64,000 nucleotides of DNA from Mermis nigrescens (taxonomy: Eukaryota; Nematoda; Enoplea; Mermithida; Mermithidae): positions 6,216,006-6,280,005 of the forward strand of contig JAVLUZ010000142.1 in assembly GCA_036768485.1 (NCBI GenBank), in the 5' to 3' direction. The stretch's first letter is position 1; each line of letters opens with the position of its first letter. This document shows positions 31,092 to 41,039 of the stretch, in pieces. The notes beneath the pieces are model-generated. The model was not told where the DNA came from. It saw only the letters and a program-made list of their open reading frames with translations, and did not search any database. The position numbers and the translations under genes are program-made.

Positions 31092-31975
31092 AAAAAACAA
31101 CAAACATGGATCCTAAACAGTTTTACATGACGCTTCCGAGCGATTCTCAAGAATCAAATACCGCCTCTACCTTCATTACAAAGCTGCCTAGACACATAAT
31201 GCTCAATGGTGATTGGGAAGTAGTGTTGTAAAAGATATCTTTATCTTTATCTTTTTAGCAAGATAAAGATAAAGATAAAGATATCTTTATCTTTATCTTG
31301 ACAATTTCTTTATTTTATCTTTATCTTTATCTTTATCTTTTGGAAAAATCACAGGCCATCTTTATCTTTATCTTTATCTTTTTGATAGGAATTTATCTTG
31401 CTAAAAAAGATAAAGCATGTACATAAGTTAGCATGTAATCCAAAATGCAGGTTTGACTTAAAATACATTTAGACGCATTCAAGTTTTAGTAATACAAGAA
31501 AAGAAAAGAAAACGATTGTTTAAACCCTATGGTGTGCAGCCCAAACTAATGCCTGTATATTAACCTAAAGTTAGTGGGAGTGATACCGATCTAAGCGAGA
31601 GCTTTTTTCAGTAAATGTTTTTGGAGGCTACAGTAATCCCTTCTTTCTTATGTACTGTAGGTCGCTAGATCTCACTGTAGCTACGAAGCAAGGGAGGGTT
31701 TTTCAATAGCATTCTTGCGGCATAATTCAAAGCGAGGGTGAAACCCGGCAAACGGAAATGTTGGGCGAAATCCGGAAGCGGAAACTGAAACAGTGGGCAA
31801 AAGCTGGAAACGGAAACGATGGGTAGACGCCGGAAACAGAAACGATCCAAAGCGCCGGAACCGGGGTTCCCAAGTAGGGCATATCAGGGTCAACACTCAA
31901 CACCCCTCAACCTCGTTTCTGGCAAAATTTTACACATGGAAGGAAGGTTTAGAGGCTCGGAAATGGGGTACTCGA

Positions 31976-33165
31976 TCTATATATATATATTTGTGAAAGT
32001 TTGTTTGTATGTTTGTATGTTTGTCCGGGGTTGGCTCCAGCCCCATAGCAGATGGGGGGTTGAAATTTTGGCCCGAGGTCGGCCTACCTATGAAGGGTGT
32101 AGTAGCGATTTTGAAATTTTGACAAACGCACCCATTGGCCCTGGGCAGGGAAGGAGCGGGGTTTGGCCCCTGTGCTATAAGCCTCCACGATTTCGGGAGA
32201 TGGCCGTTTTTTCGGGATTTTTTTTAAAATGGGCCCTATCTTTGTTACACCGTCTCCTATTTTATAGCACACGTATATGTTATAAATAGCTGTAATCCTT
32301 TGCTAGAATGAACTAAAAATTTTTAAAACATCAAAAATATGGTTTGACCAAAAAAATTTTCCAAAACATCCTAAAACATCAAAAATATGGGTTTGACCAA
32401 AAAAATTTCCAGAACATCCTGAAACATCAAAAATATGATTTTGGCTAAAGAATTTTAAAAACCATTCTGTAACGTCAAAAATATGGATTTGATCAAAAAA
32501 ATGTACCGGGGTGAAGCGGGAGACGTCCCTATGCTTAAGCATGGCCGATTTCGGGACATAGCCGATTTTTTGCCAAATTTCGAAAATCGGAATAAATTCA
32601 GTTTACACTATTTTCGGATTACGGTACTTTTGCCGCTGCGTGCATTATAACATAGGATGGACGTAATATAGCCTACATACTGCTACAAGCTGGGCAATGC
32701 TATAAGGTACAATGATGTGATATAAGATACCCTGCCAGTGCCATAACATGCAGTGATATCAGATAGGAGATACCCTCTGCTATAACATATGAGTGATATA
32801 AGATTTCACGTGATATATGACACCCTTTGCTACAACAAACAAAAAATTTTTAAAACATCAAAAATATAGGTTTGATCAAAAAAATTTCCAGAGCATCCCA
32901 AAACATCAAAAATATGATTTTAGCTGAAGAATTTTAAAAACCATTCTGTAACGTCAAAAATATGGATTTGATCCAAAAAAATGGTTGACAAAAAAACATT
33001 TTAAAAAAATCCAAAAAATCAAATATTGTTTTTACCAACAATTTTTTTAGAAATATCCCGAAAACATCAGAAGTCCCGAAAATTAAAAAATACAAGAGAC
33101 ATCTCAATTCCAAATAACTATCAGGCCTAAGTTCAGCCCGGGCAACGCCGGGCAGCTCAACTAGT
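31976..33165 (+). mobile_element. Helitron-like non-autonomous element, 1.19 kb
   Basis: Starts TCTATATATATATAT with a following TTTGTTTGTATGTTTGT run and ends GCCCGGGCAACGCCGGGC hairpin, spacer, CTAGT. It sits between A and T (flanks ...CTCGA and TATTCAT...), with no duplication. The flanks rejoin the satellite unit in phase. All of these are Helitron signatures. No Rep/helicase frame. The interior has CATCAAAAATATG repeats. Confidence 0.8.
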
Positions 33166-34147
33166 TATTCATAAATGTAGCTGACCCCGGTTCCGTCGGA
33201 GGTTTCTACGCCCTGGTTGCACTCCAAAGTGCCAGAACCGGGGTTTAGCAAGTGGGACACATCAGGGTCAACACCCCGACTCTGTTTCCGGCAAAATTTC
33301 TCTCACTGAAGGGGGGTTCAGGGGCTCGGAAACGGGGTACCCCATGATACATATATGTTGCTGACCCCAGTTGCGTTGGGGGTTTCTCCGCCCTGGGGGT
33401 GATCTAAAATACCGGAAACGGGGTTCCCCAAGTAGGGCGCACCAGGGTCAACACACCCAACCCCGTTTTCGCAAAATTACTCTCACTGAAGGGGTTTAGG
33501 GGCTCAGAAAGGGGTACTTCATTATTCACATGAGAAGCTGACCCCGCTTCCCTTGGGGGTTTCTCCGCCCTGGGGGCAGTCCAAAGTGCCGGAACCGGGG
33601 TTCCCCAAGTAGGGCCTATCCGGGTCAACACCCCAACCCCATGTCCGGCAAAATTTTGCTGACTGAAGGGGGTTTAGGGGCCTGGAAACGGGGTACCCCA
33701 TCATTCATATATGTAGCTAAAACCGGTTTCATCGGGGGTTCTCCACCCTGGGGGCAGTCCAAAGTGCCGGAACCGGAGTTCCGCAAGTAGGGCCCATCAG
33801 GGTCAACACCCCCAACTCTGTAAACCCCCCACCCGGTTCCCGACAAAATTTCACTCACTGAAGGGGGTTTGGGGGCTCAGAAACAGAGTACCCCATTATT
33901 CATATATGTAGCTGACCCTGGTTGTGTTAGGGTTTCTCCGCCTTTGGGGCAGTCCAAAGTGCTGGAACCGGGGTTTCGCAAGTAGGACCTATAAGGGTGA
34001 ACACCCCCAACTAGGTTTCCGGCAAAATTTCACTCAATGAAGGGTGTTTATGGGCTCAGAAACGGGGTACCCAATTATTCATATATGTAGCTGACCCCGG
34101 TTCCGTCGGGGGTTTCTCCGCCCTAAAGGTAGTCCAAAGTGCCGGGA
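33166..34147. repeat. Satellite array, about 180-bp units, forward
   Basis: The GTAGCTGACCCCGGTTCCGT landmark recurs at about 33,178, 33,358, 33,535, 33,713, 33,908 and 34,089 (periods 177-195). An earlier partial unit precedes the Helitron (31,845-31,975). Non-coding. Confidence 0.9.
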
Positions 34148-35065
34148 ACAGAGTTGGGGGTGTTGTCCCTGATGCGCCCTACTTGGGGAACCCCGGTTCC
34201 GGCACTTTGGAGTGCCCCAGGGTGGAGAAACCCACAATTGAGCCGGGGTCAGCTATAAATATGAATAATGGTGTACCCCGTTTCCGAGCTCCTAAACCCC
34301 CAACCATGGGTAAGATTTTGCCGGAAACGGGTAGGTGGGCAGCACCGAAATTCTGAGTGTGGGGGGGTCCAAAAATTTTTAAAGGTAAAAAAATGGTCTT
34401 GAAAGTGGTCGTATGGCAAAAAGAACACCATTTTTCGACGTTTCTCACCGAGCACTATTCAATGGCATCAAAAAATCGCTAAAAAAGCAAAAAAAATTTC
34501 AAAAAATGAATTCTGGGGAAGGTATTTTGATTTCTGGGAGGGGTATTTCAACTTCTGGGGTATGCATACCCCCCTCCCAAACCCCCACGCCCATGTGTGA
34601 TATGGAGATGTTGACCATGATTTGCCCTACTTGAAGAACCCCGGTTCCGGCACTTAAGAGTGCCCCCAGGGCAAAGAAACCCCCGACGGAACTGGGGTCA
34701 GCATCTCATATGAATAATGGGTACCCCGTTTCTGAGCCTCTAAACCCCCTCCAGTGAGTGAAATTTTGCCGGAAACCGGGTTGGGGATAGTGACTCCGAT
34801 GGGCCCTATTTACTGAACCCCGGTTCCGGCAAATTGGACTGCCCCCAGGGCGGAGAAACCCCCGACGGAACTGGGGTTAGGTACATATATGAATAATGGT
34901 GTACCCCGTTTCCGAGCCCCTGAACCCCCTTCAGTGAGAAAAATTTAGCCGGAAACGGGGTGTGGGTGTTGACCTTGATGTGCCCTAATTGGGGATCCCA
35001 GGTTCCGGCACTTTGGAGCGCCCCCAAGGCGAAGAAACCCCCGACGGATCTGGTGTCAGCTACAC
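34148..35065. repeat. Satellite array, same unit, inverted
   Basis: From about 34,148 the same unit runs on the opposite strand (GGGGTCAGC marks at about 34,245, 34,694, 34,874 and 35,052), so the array switches orientation head to head. A MITE copy splits one unit. Confidence 0.85.
34329..34599. mobile_element. MITE family A, copy 7 (diverged, reversed)
   Basis: Reads GGTAGGTGGGCAGCACC at left and CCCACGCCCATGTGTG at right, with the reversed core (TTTTTCGACGTTTCTCA). The duplication is not clear. Confidence 0.75.
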
Positions 35066-35306
35066 ATGGGTAAAATTTTGCTGGAAACGTGGTTGGGGCC
35101 GGGGGTGTTGGCCCTAATGTGGCCTACACATTTAGGGCACCCCGGTTCCGACGCTTTGGTCGTTTCCGTTCTTGCTTCCGGCTTTTACCCATCGTTTCCA
35201 TTTCCATTTCCATTTCCGTTTCCGAATTTTTCCACCATAATTTATTCTTGTCTTTCAACAGATCAATCAACTTACAGATAAAAATCGCCAATTCAGCTTA
35301 TCCTTA

Positions 35307-35378
35307 GTTGACATGTAGCTCAGTGGTAAAATGTCTGCTTGTCGTCGAAGCAACCCAGGTTCGATCCCAGCCGATAAC
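35307..35378 (+). tRNA. tRNA-like pseudogene or SINE head
   Basis: 72 nt with A box TAGCTCAGTGG, B box GGTTCGATCCC and a 5-bp anticodon stem TGCTT/AAGCA with a 7-nt loop (middle CGT). The acceptor and T stems have mismatches, so a working tRNA is doubtful; it may be a SINE head or an internal Pol III promoter. Confidence 0.4.
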
Positions 35379-36711
35379 TTTTTACTTAGCGCACTTACTA
35401 CAGTATATCTCAGCACTGATTAAATACTTAAATTCAATTTATATTGGCGGATTAGTGCATTAAACAACCTCTCGCCCTCACTTATCTGCTCCGCCGAATT
35501 ACAGTAACTTGTCTTGTTTCGCTTAATGTAGCCCTTAAAAAATTTACTAAAAGCTCTCGAATAAATGAAGCAGACTATAAGTCTAAGCCTAGGAAAAATA
35601 GAGAAGTTTGGAAAAATCAATAACTGTTGCGACTATACTTTGTATACAGGCGCTCAGAGCAGGGTTTTCATGCTTCTGAAAAGAAGTGACTTGTTGTCAG
35701 TAGTACGTGTATAAATCAGATACCGCGGGTAACCCCCAAACCTACATTTATGTGTGCTTAATGCCTTTGGCTGCTTTGCATCACCCACTTTCGTTTATTG
35801 CACTTCACATACATCATTCTCCTAGGTCCAGGCAAGCCATATTTACACTTTCTTTATCTTTATCTTTATCTTTATCTTTTTGGTACCTTTATCTTGCAAA
35901 TTATCTTAATCTTTATCTTTCTAAATTTTTTATCTTTATCTTTATCTTTATCTTCTAGATTTTAAAATTTCAACTTTATCTTTATCTTTTATCTTGCGAA
36001 AAATCCTTATCTTTTACAACACTATTGGGAAGTAGGGCTAGCCGAAATAATCTATGCAAACACTTGGAATAATATATCCGAAGATCAGAACATGATTCAA
36101 TATTATGATTTTAAAAATAATGTCCGAATAAAAATGCTTATTCCTCGCGCCAGATACTTGAATATACACGATCTTGTGAAAACAATTACTGAGGGAATAA
36201 AAATGGTCAGCACGAATGAAAAATTTGACTATACTCAACATATAAGCTTACAATATGATGATAGTAAAAAATGCTGTCATCTAAAACTCAACACTGAACG
36301 TATTCAGAGCCTAAAATTAACCAAACATTTAATGTACATGCTGGGATTTCTAGAAGACCAAGTCTCTAGCATAAATTATAAGGTAGCGCAAGAATTGACA
36401 ATAGCTGCCCACCATTCTCCCGATATGCTAGGCGGAATGCACAATTTTTATGTATATTGTGATATAGTCGAACCTCAAATCGTTGGTAATGTTTTTGCCC
36501 CGCTTCTGCAGGTGATAAATATCGAAGGAACCTATATGGATATAATAAACCACGCCTATATTAGTCCACACTATATACCCGTGCTCAAAAAATCATTTAA
36601 TACTATTGAAATTAACGTTAAAACCGACCAAGATATGCCAGTCCCCTTCGAGTTTGGAAAAACTATCATTAAATTGCATTTCAAGCGTACAAATTTGACC
36701 TGAAGCTACAT

Positions 36712-36843
36712 ATGAATTTTTATCAAGCACCCCCAAAAATGGAGTTGAGTCAGCCAAATTATTACCACATATTAGTGCATTTGCATCTCCAGAGCAGTGT
36801 AACAAGATCTGCATGCTTTATATCATCTGTCTCACCATTCTAA
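36712..36843 (+). CDS. Short ORF after the minor capsid gene (43 aa)
   Basis: MNFYQAPPKMELSQPN followed by a histidine/leucine-rich tail; the stop comes 87 nt before the right TIR. It may be the start of a truncated last gene or chance. No TATAAATA box. Confidence 0.2.
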   Translation: MNFYQAPPKMELSQPNYYHILVHLHLQSSVTRSACFISSVSPF

Positions 36844-36929
36844 CAATTAGGCGAGAAATTACTATAAGTATTTTATGGAAAGAGCCATTGACAGACATAT
36901 ACCTACTTGTCCATATAATGCATAAAAAA

Positions 36930-37064
36930 ACGCCAAATTACCAAATAAAGGTTTACTCGGGCAAAATGTTGTTCTATGAAGGGCCTGCTGCTCAGAAAGT
37001 CGTCAGTCTGTATGCAGCCAATGGTCGCTACGACCTAATCACCCAAACGCCTAACTGGGTGTAA
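36930..37064 (+). pseudogene. Polymerase B tail fragment in the right TIR
   Basis: Encodes the same TPNYQIKVYSG to TQTPNWV segment as the left copy (23,364-23,498), inverted, because the TIR covers it. No start codon; not a gene by itself. Confidence 0.8.
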
Positions 37065-38501
37065 ATGTTCGAATGCATTGTTGCATCACATCTAATTTCG
37101 GTGTCACAACACGCATAACACATCACTAATAGAACGCGTTTAAGCAAGGACCGGGAATTCGAAGGACCGGGAAGTGACGAAGGACCGGGAAGTGACGAAG
37201 GACCGAGAATTCGAAGGACCGGGAAGTCAAACCTATATATACACACTCCTTTTGTGCTTAGACCCACTTTAATCCCTAGCTCAGCTAGGCTTAGTTTACA
37301 AACTTATTTTATATTTAATTGCATAATTTGCCAGGTGAACATAACGGGCCAGGAAGCCATACACTGCTTGATAAATTTCTATAATGCTTACCTAAGCTTA
37401 GTTTACACAGTCCTTGGGCCTAGTTTTGTCTTACTTTGGCACATTTAAGGCAATTTTAGACTGAGTGGCAGTGGATACACACGGGGGAATATGCTTGACG
37501 TATTGGGGGGCTCCCCCTCCTCTCCCAACAGGGCACAGGCGCGCTAGTATGGGTGTGTATGTCAGACAATTTACTTAGGGTCGCTCACAATTAATTTACA
37601 CTTCGTTTAGCTCAGTCTTGGTTTACCCACAGGCTTAGCTTAGCTTGCTTAGGCTTAATTTACCCTTCCACTCCTCAACTATGTCCTCATGTGTTAGTCT
37701 ATGCTTAACCATTGTATATCACTCGCAATTAGTTTACACTTAGTTCAGGTTTAATCCTATTTTACCCCTTCCACTCCTCAACTATGTCCTCATATGTTAT
37801 AGCATTAGTCTATGCTTAACCATTGCCTATCTTAAACCATTGTCTATCCTTAACCATTGCTCCCTGACCCTTATCCCAGGGAGCAAGGCTCCACCCCTCG
37901 CCTATCCTTAACCATTGTATATGTTATAGCATTAGCCTATGTTATAACATGGGCTATTTTAAAGAATTGCCTATCCTTAACCATTGCCTATCTTATAGCG
38001 TTAGATCCAGGGAACCACGCATAACTACTCATTATAACGCAGGTAGTTTTGGGAATTGAATTGGCCGGCCTCGACATTATGTAGTTATCGTCGGAATTAG
38101 ATAGGGTAAAACCTTTTTCGTTATATATTTTCATCAAAATTCTACAATCCTTTTCGAACCCTGAAACTATAAAAATTATTACATAATTTTTATAGAAGAT
38201 GACAGCCCGGAATAGAGCTCTTTGTTGTTGTATTTATCGTTCAGAGTGCTAGTAACATCGAAATTAATAATTCGTTTCGCTTTAAGTATTCTCAAGCGAA
38301 ACTTCTTGGTTATTATCGCGAAAATTATTCTTTTGGTCCAAAATAGGTCTACGAGGACCTCGGGTAAATACCAGGGCTATCTAATCACTCCTGTGTAGCT
38401 GTGTAGGGTTCTGCGGTCGGATTCCCCTCCCGTAGTCTCCATAGGTACCGGAGCTGCTACATCCGTGGAGACTTTAGGTATTAGGTATTGAGGGTCAAGA
38501 G

Positions 38502-38762
38502 CACACATGGGCGTGGGGGGTAGTTTGGGGGGGGCTATGCAACCCCCTCAGAAGTTGAAATACCCCCCCCCCAGAAATCAAAATAACCCCCCCCCAGAAA
38601 TTTTTTTTGCTTTTTCAGCAATTTTTTGATGCCATTGGATAGTGCTCGATGAGAAACGTCGAAAAATGGTGTTTTTTTCGCCTATACAACCACTTTTAAG
38701 ACCATGTTTTGACCTTTGAAAATTTTTTCACCCCCCCAGAATTTCGGTGCTGCTCAACTATG
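38502..38762. mobile_element. MITE family A, copy 8 (in right TIR)
   Basis: Ends CACACATGGGCGTGG and TGCTCAACTATG. Duplication GTCAAGAG/GTCAAGGA. The left TIR has no insertion at this site, so it is younger than the TIRs. Confidence 0.85.
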
Positions 38763-39060
38763 GTCAAGGAGGTAGAATAAAGGCATACCGCCGTAGCACC
38801 TGACCAGCGCTAGGTATAGCAAGGTACTTAGGTAAGCCCTGAAGGTACACTCTTAAAAAAAATCAGTGAAGTAACGCGAAAGTTTAGTATTATGTTCAGT
38901 AATCCGCAGAACTAAAACTAAATTTTAGTGTAAATATATCGAAATTAAATTTCATTTTGGAACCTAGCGAAAAGTTAGTGTTATTAAGCGCGCGAAAACA
39001 GCTTGAATTAAAACGCGCTTGAACAGTCTGAGTCAAGTGTGCAATAGCAATACTTAAACT

Positions 39061-39080
39061 TCCTCTCTCTCTCTCTCTCT
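39061..39080. repeat. (TC)n microsatellite
   Basis: About nine CT units at 39,061-39,080. Confidence 0.9.
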
Positions 39081-40061
39081 TACTGTAGAGGTGTACAGCG
39101 AACGTCGCGTATGCGCTGGTCTCGCTCAGCCAGTGGGGGGGGGGAAGGGGGGACCCTCTTGGGGAAAATTTTTACATTTTCAAAAAGTGAGCAATATGGT
39201 TGCGTGATGCTCTTTTGCGATGAAAAAATCGAAAAATTCGGTGCTTCGCCCGGTTTATTCTATCATTTGACAGTTTCTACCGTTTTATTGGAGGAAAATC
39301 AAAAAATTAGCGCTTCGCGCGCATAAGAAGCATTTTTTCGTCAAAAACATGAAAAATTTATTTAATTTTTTGATGGCTTTAATCGTGCAGGATGATGTGA
39401 AAAGCCCAAAAAACACGTTATTTAACGGCCCCGCGCGTTTTTACGCGTTTTTTTAGACAAAGAATTTTTTTGGAATCCCCCCCCTGGCGAAAATCCTGGC
39501 TACGCCTATGCAAGCGAAGGAGCGGACCCATATCCAGGATTTTGTTTTTTTTGGTATGAGGGAACAAATAAACTTTTTCTAAAATAAGGGGGGACTAAAG
39601 GATAAATTAAAAAAGTCATTTTGTGATTACTGAGGTTGTGCAGTTTGTGAATTTTTCTACACAATAACCCTAAATATTGTGAGAAAAAAGATTTTAACGT
39701 TAGGACGCAAAAATTGGAATGTGTACGTCAGTGAAAGATGTAGATCAAACGATTCCTAAGTAGTTTCGTTTGAAACTTGCTTCGTTTTAGAAGATAAGAC
39801 TTGACCGATCTTATTGAATAGACTAAACATTTGGATCCTATGATGGTAAATATATTAAATATTCTCCGTACTCTCCTGCTTTCATGCACTCGCTTTTATA
39901 AAAATTCCTCGACTTCTAGAGGGAAGCTGCCCCCTACACCTTCCCTCTTATGTGTATCGTTGTTCCATGGACCTGACCAGAATGGGCGTAAAAGCAAAAG
40001 AATATTATAATGTATCCTTATGTTTTAATTTTTTTTAAATACACTGTTTTCTTTCAGCGAT

Positions 40062-40310
40062 TTACTTCACGCTGTATTGGAATAAAAATTTTATGGGCAA
40101 GTTGTGCGATGTTGCAACAATTCTCGCAGCCACATCCAGTCGCGTTATCACATTGCCGTCTATGCCCCTCTTGAAGCTGAAGTGAGTGTTACGCATGCTT
40201 GCAACTTCCGTGTGCAGCTTGTTCTTTATAGGGCTATTCATTTTGGTTTCAAAAGGTAAATCGTCAGAATACAATGTTAGGAAGTCAGTTCTATCCTCTT
40301 TCCAAGCTAA
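40062..40310 (-). other. Possible coding exon (minus strand), unknown
   Basis: A frame open for about 83 residues on the minus strand contains WKEDRTDFL, SDDLPFETKMNSP and ITRLDVAARIVATSHNLP before a stop. The composition is protein-like, unlike surrounding repeat frames. It could be the C-terminus of a transposase or a captured gene. No family recognised. Confidence 0.3.
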
Positions 40311-40965
40311 GTGAAAGAGGCTTAATTAATAATTTTCAACTATGGACTAAGTTCAGACCGTGTCCAGGAGGATAAATGGGCACGTGCCACCCTCCGAAAG
40401 AAATCTGAGAACGGCTTTTTCCTTTATTCCACCTTCGCTTTTTAGTCGGAAATCGCGAAAAAATTTTGGCGTCTCGCGCCAAATTTCAAAATTATAATTA
40501 GAATCCAGATAGTCCCAAGCACGCGGTTTAAACACTCCATTTTAGTCTATACAACCTAGAGCGTACTTTGCATCTAAGCCTTCTGTACTTCACAGGTTTT
40601 ATGCAGAAAATGAGATTTGTTAAAGAAGCAAGAATGACAGTAATTTTTCGGCGTTGATTATGATTTTGCTGATGAACTTTGATCATTCTTAGGGTGAATT
40701 CAGAACTGTGATTTGACTGATTTTGTAAAAATTTTAACGTTAAGATTCAAAAGTGTATTGCTCTTTTTATAAAATATTTCCGGACCCTGCTGGGGAGACG
40801 TTTGAGCACGTCACCACAGCAGAAAGCCCCACCCCTAAAGGAGATAGTTTTCATCCTCAATGTATTCAAGGTATCCGAGTAGCCAAATTTGCTAACCAAA
40901 ATTCATCTTTAAAAAATCTTTGGTGTGCCTCTCCAAATAAAATCCTGGAAATGGGCCTGATTGTT

Positions 40966-41003
40966 ATTATTATTATTATTATTATTATTGTTGTTGTTGT
41001 TTT
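40966..41003. repeat. (TTA)n/(TTG)n microsatellite
   Basis: ATTATTATT repeats grading into GTTGTTGTT. Confidence 0.9.
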
Positions 41004-41039
41004 CTTAATATTATTGTTAAACTATTAAATTAATCAAGT

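Larger units (their letters stand above)
31221..36024. mobile_element. 4.8-kb hAT-like non-autonomous element
   Basis: The ends TAGTGTTGTAAAAGATA and TATCTTTTACAACACTA are inverted. The target duplication TTGGGAAG (31,213-31,220; 36,025-36,032) is exactly 8 bp. Subterminal (TATCTT)n arrays fill 31,231-31,400 and 35,850-36,010. The interior holds GGAAACGG-type inverted arms, an about 180-bp satellite, a Helitron-like insertion, a MITE and a tRNA-like segment. No transposase frame was found. Confidence 0.85.
31106..36703 (+). pseudogene. Minor capsid (penton-like) protein gene split by a hAT-like insertion
   Basis: The 5' part (31,106-31,220) encodes QFYMTLPSDSQ.S.T and FITKLPRHI.L.GDWEV, the typical start of the penton-like protein family that accompanies F54H12.2-like genes. 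The rest (36,033-36,703) continues in register with EIIYANTWNN, RIKMLIPRARY, a HDLVKTITE helix, LMYMLGFL, NFYVYCDIVEPQIVGN and YIPVLKK, ending at a TGA after about 260 residues in total. The insertion, with its 8-bp duplication, lies between. This protein would form vertices or spikes (family inference). Broken in this copy. Confidence 0.7.
36930..38847. repeat. Right TIR, main part
   Basis: Inverted copy of 22,362-23,498 and then 19,068 back to about 18,525. It holds a MITE (38,502-38,762) and is interrupted at 38,848. The CCGGTCC minisatellite has five units here (37,145-37,230). TTATAATG at about 38,034 carries about 7 extra bases relative to the left copy, like an excision footprint. Confidence 0.9.

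Noticed and set aside
31231..31400. (TATCTT)n as telomeric repeat
   Set aside because: The unit is not TTAGG-like and is placed symmetrically inside hAT-like ends, so it is a subterminal repeat.
35307..35378. Functional tRNA gene
   Set aside because: Good A and B boxes but mismatched acceptor and T stems; kept as tRNA-like only.
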